The notes under the pieces are model-generated. The model saw nothing but the letters and a program-made list of their open reading frames with translations. It was not told where the DNA came from and made no database searches. A DNA stretch of 64,000 nucleotides from Flammulina velutipes (lineage: Eukaryota > Basidiomycota > Agaricomycetes > Agaricales > Physalacriaceae). Shown here piece by piece: positions 59,082 through 64,000 of this stretch; the first letter of the stretch is position 1; each line of letters opens with the position of its first letter. The translations under genes and the position numbers were made by a program. Location of the stretch: the NCBI GenBank assembly GCA_011800155.1, contig CM022369.1, forward strand, positions 1,240,001-1,304,000, in the 5' to 3' direction.

Positions 59082-60791
59082 ATGAACACGTCGCTACCTC
59101 ATCTAGACGTGCAAATATGCTCGCACTGCCAGTTCTCGCTATCCTCGACATTGTACCCACCATTGCATCCAAATGACCTTGAGCGAGCCTTTACGGGGCA
59201 GAACGAGTATTGCGACGTCGATGTTGATATCTCTTCCGCCCAAAGGGAGCTGATTACATTCGACGCGGAAATGCATCACATGGAGGCTGCTCTGAAAATC
59301 CTTAGGTCCCGAAAGGAACAATTACAAGGATACGTCCAAAGGCGCCAAGTCCTAACGCGACGCTCCCCCATACGTTGCCTACCGACGGAAGTGTTGTCGA
59401 TCGTTTTCACCTTCGCTTGTGACTCCCCAACACTCGAGAACCGCATAACTGCACTCGCTATATCCGTAACCTGTTTCCGATGGCGAAACATAGCCATTTC
59501 ATTGCCCGAGTTATGGTGCAACATATACGTTGGACGGCATCTTGAAGAAGGAGACATATTCGCACTGTTTCTCGGACGTCTTAGCATTGGACATCCCATT
59601 TCTCTGCGAGTGGATCATTCACCGAGCCCTAGCACCTCTGCAACAGTCGACTTGGTCTCAGACACAGGACCCAATACCGACGACTCAACGTCGTACCAGG
59701 AGCAGATGCTCGAAAGAGTGTGGAATTCTTGCCAACAATGGCGCGCGCTGGATTTGTCGATGTCCATTTCAGGTCTGGAGCATTTTACGAAATATATGAG
59801 AGTGCAATGGCAATACCTTCCTCTTCTGGAATGCCTCACGATACATATACATGGCGCATTGTACTTCCCACTACAGATATTTCTGCCGAAGCCTTCTGTC
59901 TTCAAGAGCGCCCCAAAACTTCATGTCGTGAAGTTCGTCGGCGCAGCAGCCAGCCGTCTATTTGAGGAGTGGAACGAAGACGTGATACGATGGTCCAGGA
60001 TTGACGAGATCACGTTGGATAGGTGGGAGTTGTCGCAAGTCCTTTCAGCCCGCGGATTTGACGGTGAAAATCAAACGTTAATCGCCAATGGCATGACGGT
60101 CCCCCCAATCCCACACTTCAGAACACCAACCCTCACCACTCTCATACTACGACCATCTGTTAGAGCATCCTGCGTGCTCCTCGAGGATCTGAACATGCCA
60201 AACCTCCTTCACTTCACCTTCGAAGAGCCCATATCAACTGCTCCTTGCGGAACCGTGAGAGCGCCTCGATCGTTCCACATCGTACTTCGCTGCCCAGCGG
60301 ACATTATGGACACGTTATCCGAGTTCCTGCGCCACTCGGGTCGCAATCTCGAGTCGCTGAATATCCAACTGGGTGCGAACCACGTACACAACAAGTATTT
60401 CAAAATCCCACGTTGGTCCAATCTCTTGGACATTCTCCGCCATACTCCATCGTTGGAAAGGCTGACATTTGGCGAGAGTAGGAGTGGCACTTATATCCTT
60501 CACTCCGGCTTTTTGAGGGCCGTCGTCAACGACGTAGACATTCTACGACGCTTGTGGTCTGTGCAATTTGTTTGGAGTGCTTGTGCGATCGTACCGGCGG
60601 TCGAGGCCATCGCTTTCCTGGAGAAGAAGATCGTGCAGCCTGGGCCACTCGAAACAGACATTGAAGAGAATGATGTACGGACTGTGTGTTCAGTCGTTCT
60701 AGGCATAAGAAGTGGACGCGAGTTGCCGCTGGAGGTCACAAACTACATGCAAACTCTGCGAATGCGAGGTATCCACGCGTCTATATGGTAG
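59082..60791 (+). CDS. Agaric-type F-box protein, single exon
   Basis: An intronless frame of 569 residues. It begins with CSHCQFSLSSTLYPPLHPND, then a helical stretch (LITFDAEMHHMEAALKILRS) leading to the F-box: RSPIRCLPTEVLSIVFTFAC, then NRITALAISVTCFRWRNIAI and LPELWCNIYV. This header (coiled coil followed by F-box with W..IA...P.LW) is very common in agarics. The rest is a leucine-rich-like region (LPLLECLTIHIHGALYFPLQ, LTTLILRPSVRASCVLLEDL). It probably acts as a substrate receptor in an SCF ligase; the substrate is not known. The start at 59082 is the first ATG. The CxxC near the N-terminus is noted but no zinc finger is claimed. Confidence 0.78.
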   Translation: MNTSLPHLDVQICSHCQFSLSSTLYPPLHPNDLERAFTGQNEYCDVDVDISSAQRELITFDAEMHHMEAALKILRSRKEQLQGYVQRRQVLTRRSPIRCLPTEVLSIVFTFACDSPTLENRITALAISVTCFRWRNIAISLPELWCNIYVGRHLEEGDIFALFLGRLSIGHPISLRVDHSPSPSTSATVDLVSDTGPNTDDSTSYQEQMLERVWNSCQQWRALDLSMSISGLEHFTKYMRVQWQYLPLLECLTIHIHGALYFPLQIFLPKPSVFKSAPKLHVVKFVGAAASRLFEEWNEDVIRWSRIDEITLDRWELSQVLSARGFDGENQTLIANGMTVPPIPHFRTPTLTTLILRPSVRASCVLLEDLNMPNLLHFTFEEPISTAPCGTVRAPRSFHIVLRCPADIMDTLSEFLRHSGRNLESLNIQLGANHVHNKYFKIPRWSNLLDILRHTPSLERLTFGESRSGTYILHSGFLRAVVNDVDILRRLWSVQFVWSACAIVPAVEAIAFLEKKIVQPGPLETDIEENDVRTVCSVVLGIRSGRELPLEVTNYMQTLRMRGIHASIW

Positions 60792-61653
60792 TAGGTCCTC
60801 AGATCTCAGAGTTAATGCAGTCACTTACTACAGTAGTACACCTGTACATATCTTGCAACGCCGCGGTGAATTTGACACCGTGGTAGGACACTAGAGTAGT
60901 ATCCGTCCATTGTAGTGGTTGGGATTAGTGCTGGAGTTGTTCCCAACATATCATAATTGAGCATGTGTCCGCCCTCTCTGCAGTGTGGCACGCCTACTTC
61001 AGAAACGCGACTCCAGAGTAAGCTTGGCTTTCATTGTGGCGCGCAACCTACAGTCTCGCCGCTCGGCATGTGATGATGGCAAAATAGATGCCAATGCTGT
61101 TATTGAGTACAGAATATTAAGATAAGAAGCAATCGTTGTATACGTGTAGTCGTTAGTGGGAAAGGGGGCAGTGTGTGAATCAGCGTATGTTTATAAGAGT
61201 TAATTCAAAATTACAGCAGGAGTGAAAACAAAACAGCAAGTATGATAGTCATGGGCCAGCAAGGTAGCTGAATCGTACATAAATACGAAACTCAAACGAA
61301 GTACGAAAAGTGAGTGAGAGAGATGCGGGACTAATTTTGTGTGTAGGTACGATAGTAGGAATGATATAGGATGAAGACCAGTGACCACTGACAGCAAAAT
61401 CATACATATGAATATCTACAGAACAAGTCAAGGATGGGTGCAAGGGGAAAATGCGGATGTGAGTGACGAGATGTGAGATGCGTTAATGAGGAGATATATC
61501 AATGACGATGATGAATGCAGAGAACAGAGAACAGGAAACGTGATTAGATGGTGGCCAACAACCCAAGATTGTCCGAGAAGAACAGAATAGATAAAAGCTT
61601 GCTGGAAGCATCCATCGACGTGTGATCTCTGATGAAAACCAATGTCGATGGTT
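60792..61653. other. Intergenic stretch between convergent genes
   Basis: About 860 bp between an F-box gene (plus) and the ankyrin/CCCH gene (minus), both ending here. The sequence is A/T-rich with purine-rich runs, likely two 3' UTRs. The frames on the minus strand (61200-61443) have no family resemblance. Confidence 0.5.
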
Positions 61654-63761
61654 TTATGCGGATACGTGCACTTCTTTCATCACCTCCGGAGCAGCAGTCG
61701 CCACTGCGGCAAATGAAATAGGAAGTCTGGTTGGTAGAGGTAGCGGAGGCGGCGCCTGTGGTGTCTCCGAAGAATGGTCAGGCATGGCAATATCCTATGA
61801 GAAAAATGTCAATGATCCATGTGCTTTTAATGGAGATAAAACTCGTACCTTGGCGGACCGTGGCGAATCGCTGTCGGACTTGGCATCCTGGCGTGTAGGA
61901 CGAGGGGCGGCCTGCAGAACTTGAGCAGCAGTGGGGGCCGCACTCCCATTCGGTGGAGACACCGGGCCATTAGTGGAATTGCGCTGGGGTGGTGTTATCA
62001 TCCCCGGCAGGACAGGAAATTCATCCGCATTGGGGACTCTTTGCTTTATTGCCTGTGGCAAACGCTTGTTCTGTGGCCCGTTGACACCATTTTTGAAGCC
62101 TGGGCCGTACTTTGATCTGCTAGCTTCAGAAGAGTGCGACCTGCTGGAGGCATCGCCGTTCTGATACCGCGGACCTTGATCCTAACAAGTTTTCCTCAGT
62201 TTGCAAGGCCACGTATATTCAGTGAAGAAATTATCGTACGTCTCTGATTGTCATGGCTGCCAACTTTTCATCGATAGTGGCAAAGCCGTTTACACCATGA
62301 CCACCTCTGGAACGCGGGCCACCACCTCGCGAGCCATTGAAGTACGGGCCTGAGGCAGGTCCGCCGTGACCGGGCTGAGCACTACCCTCGGGTAATACAT
62401 GTGGGAAACGGCAATCATCACTGGTGCAGCAAATTGTCAGAACATGACTCGCTCTGGGAATAGAAAAAGATTTCACCCGTTTTTGCATCTACCCGATGGG
62501 AAGAAAAGGCAGGGAGGTTTCCGGCTGACGAACGAACCTCGACGTGCGCTAGGACGTCGCTGGTGGCCATTCTCACGCAACCCGCTGTTCGCGTTCGGTG
62601 AGAACTGGTCGGACTGTGTAGGCGGTTTTGCAGAGCCGTTCATCTCGAGATAGTTGACGGGAATAGGTGGCTGAGGCGGATAATACGCGCCATTAGGAGG
62701 TAACGTATATGACTGGGGAGCTGGTGGCAGTGGAGGATAGGATGATTGAGGGGAGGGAGGTACTTGCTGCAGAGGCGGTAGAGGCGGAACTGACATAGGA
62801 ACAGGAATTTGTCCAGTGTGTGGGTAGGCTGTCGGTGACATGGGGCCATATGGTAGAGTCGGTGGCGGATGCCCGTTCGGGCTGAAATGAGTAGGCGCAG
62901 GTACGGGACCCATTGAAGGGGACCGACCATGAGTCAAGGGAGGGGAAGGGAGGGAATTCACGGAGACACCGTTAGGCTGTTGGAACGAAGGTGGAGGTAC
63001 GGGATAATAAGCTGGCTGGTATGGTTGCTGGACCATGTTGGGATCAAACTGGACCGGATACTGGCCTGGGGGCGGCATGGGAGCTTGGTAGTACGCTCCC
63101 TGGGGCTGCGGATGCAAAAACATACACGACGCGCCGTACCTACAGGCAGGGAAAAATCGGCACGGAATGAACCTCGCGATTTCAGCAGGAGGCAGATTTC
63201 CGGGGCCGCCCGGCATACCATCGCCGGACGGCTGAGGAAGTGGAGGAGGGTAGTAGACGCCACCTTCTGACATAGGCTGCACATTGAGGGTTGGGTAGTA
63301 TGGATACGGGGAATAATACGGCGCCTTGTTCTGCTCATCATTGGGATCGTAACCATTTTCGTAGACAGGCTGTGGCGCTTGTTTGTTTTGCGCGGCTGCG
63401 AGAAGTGCGAGAACGGTGTGATCCGATGTATGTTGCGAAGGGGGTCCGTTGTCCGAGGCATGGTTCGGGTCAGCACCTGTCAATGGGAGGTATACGTTTA
63501 GCATTGAGCCACCATTACGACAGTATTCACGCACCTTTGTCAAGGAGGGCCGAGACGACTTGGACGTGCCCATTCCTCACTGCTTCAATGAGAGGCGTTG
63601 ATCCTATGGAATCTGGCGCAATATGTCAATGCGCGCCCACCATCCCCATGCAGACAGCACACACCTTTTACTTCCATGTCGTTGGACGTGGCATTGACAA
63701 GGAGTACGTGTACGTCGTCGAGGCGGCCTTCCGAGCACGCGTTCCAGAGGTCTGATACCAT
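61654..63761 (-). CDS. Ankyrin-repeat and CCCH zinc-finger protein
   Basis: It starts MVSDLWNACSEGRLDDVHVL at 63761. Small exons build two ankyrin repeats (ACSEGRLDDVHVLLVN, then GSTPLIEAVRNGHVQVVSAL and ADPNHASDNGPPSQ). A Pro/Tyr/Gln-rich region follows. Two CCCH fingers are seen: IPCRFFPACRYGASCMFLHP (C-x5-C-x5-C-x3-H) and PPCLFFPSGRCKNG joined by splicing to DDCRFPHVLPEG (C-x7-C-x5-C-x3-H). Between and after them the protein is Pro-rich and disordered. The tail reads QAIKQRVPNADEFPVLPGMI and ends VATAAPEVMKEVHVSA at 61654. RNA binding and post-transcriptional control are inferred from the fingers. About seven exons. I do not know a characterised orthologue; the ankyrin plus CCCH layout is known in fungi and plants. 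Confidence 0.78.
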
Positions 63762-64000
63762 AGAGCAAGAGAGAGTTAGAGAATGGATAAAAGGTCGGAC
63801 AAAGAGACGACGGGCAACACTGTCGATGGTAGGTGGCAAGTAAGAAACGATCCTTATGATCGGCCGCGAATTTTTTCTCGGGATCTCGTCCACGTGCAGA
63901 TGAATTCTTTTTCAGGAACGGCTCTCCGGCTCGTTCATTCGTGTACCTTCAATTATCCATTCCCTGTCGGTCTATATTATGGTCCTATAGCTGTAAATCT
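63762..64000. other. Upstream region of the ankyrin/CCCH gene
   Basis: The last 239 bp hold the promoter side of the gene that starts at 63761. No other gene is recognised before the window ends. Confidence 0.4.

Noticed and set aside
1..64000. Transposons, integrated viruses, CRISPR arrays or secondary-metabolite clusters
   Set aside because: No reverse transcriptase, transposase, integrase, repeat array, polyketide or peptide synthase sequence was seen; the genes are housekeeping or F-box types.

Overview
This window is nuclear DNA from a mushroom-forming fungus (Basidiomycota, Agaricomycetes). The genes are densely packed on both strands and cut by many introns of about 45-60 nt with GTAAGT-like donors and CTNAC-like branch points. 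The protein set also fits: a fused ADE5,7, a PTM1-type Golgi receptor, an Hmp1-like cruciform-DNA protein, a DUF7721 protein and several agaric-type F-box proteins. The order-level placement is inference. I see no rRNA or tRNA gene, transposon, CRISPR array or other mobile element. The left edge cuts SNX4.

Layout, left to right. 0-7.3 kb: sorting nexin SNX4 (-, partial), divergent from PTM1 (+), which runs convergently into RPB2 (-). 7.4-13.7 kb: fructosamine-kinase-like protein (-), cohesin loader MAU2/SCC4 (+), mitochondrial UbiB-family MCP2/CQD2 (-). 14-25 kb: glycogenin (+), AP endonuclease APN1 (+), a conserved unknown protein (-), DUF7721 protein (-), F-box protein (+), HMP1-like protein (-). 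After a 1.7 kb empty stretch comes an intronless ADE6 (26.8-30.5 kb). 30.7-37.6 kb: two tandem paralogous F-box/LRR-like genes and the splicing factor CLF1, all on minus. 37.7-39.2 kb is mostly empty. 39.2-49 kb: RRB1 (-), an unknown nuclear-type protein (+), an amidase (-), an Lnt-like membrane carbon-nitrogen hydrolase (+), an unknown disordered protein (+). 49.4-63.8 kb: a very large disordered protein (-), PHO84-type phosphate transporter (-), ADE5,7 (+), an F-box protein (+), and an ankyrin/CCCH zinc-finger protein (-).

The genes do not form one pathway. ADE6 and ADE5,7 supply steps 2-5 of de novo purine synthesis and lie 25 kb apart. RPB2, CLF1, MAU2, APN1, RRB1 and HMP1 are housekeeping genome-expression and maintenance genes. 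Many neighbours are divergent pairs with short shared promoters, the tightest being 87 bp between SNX4 and PTM1.

The most unusual signals are in gene structure. PTM1 appears to carry both a U2-type AT-AC intron and a GC-AG intron. RPB2 encodes its C-terminal zinc ribbon across 28-nt and 18-nt microexons. The DUF7721 gene has a first coding exon that is only the ATG. APN1 has an in-frame upstream ATG that could add a mitochondrial presequence, plus a four-copy heptamer repeat in its promoter. I did not find a clearly new multi-gene system.
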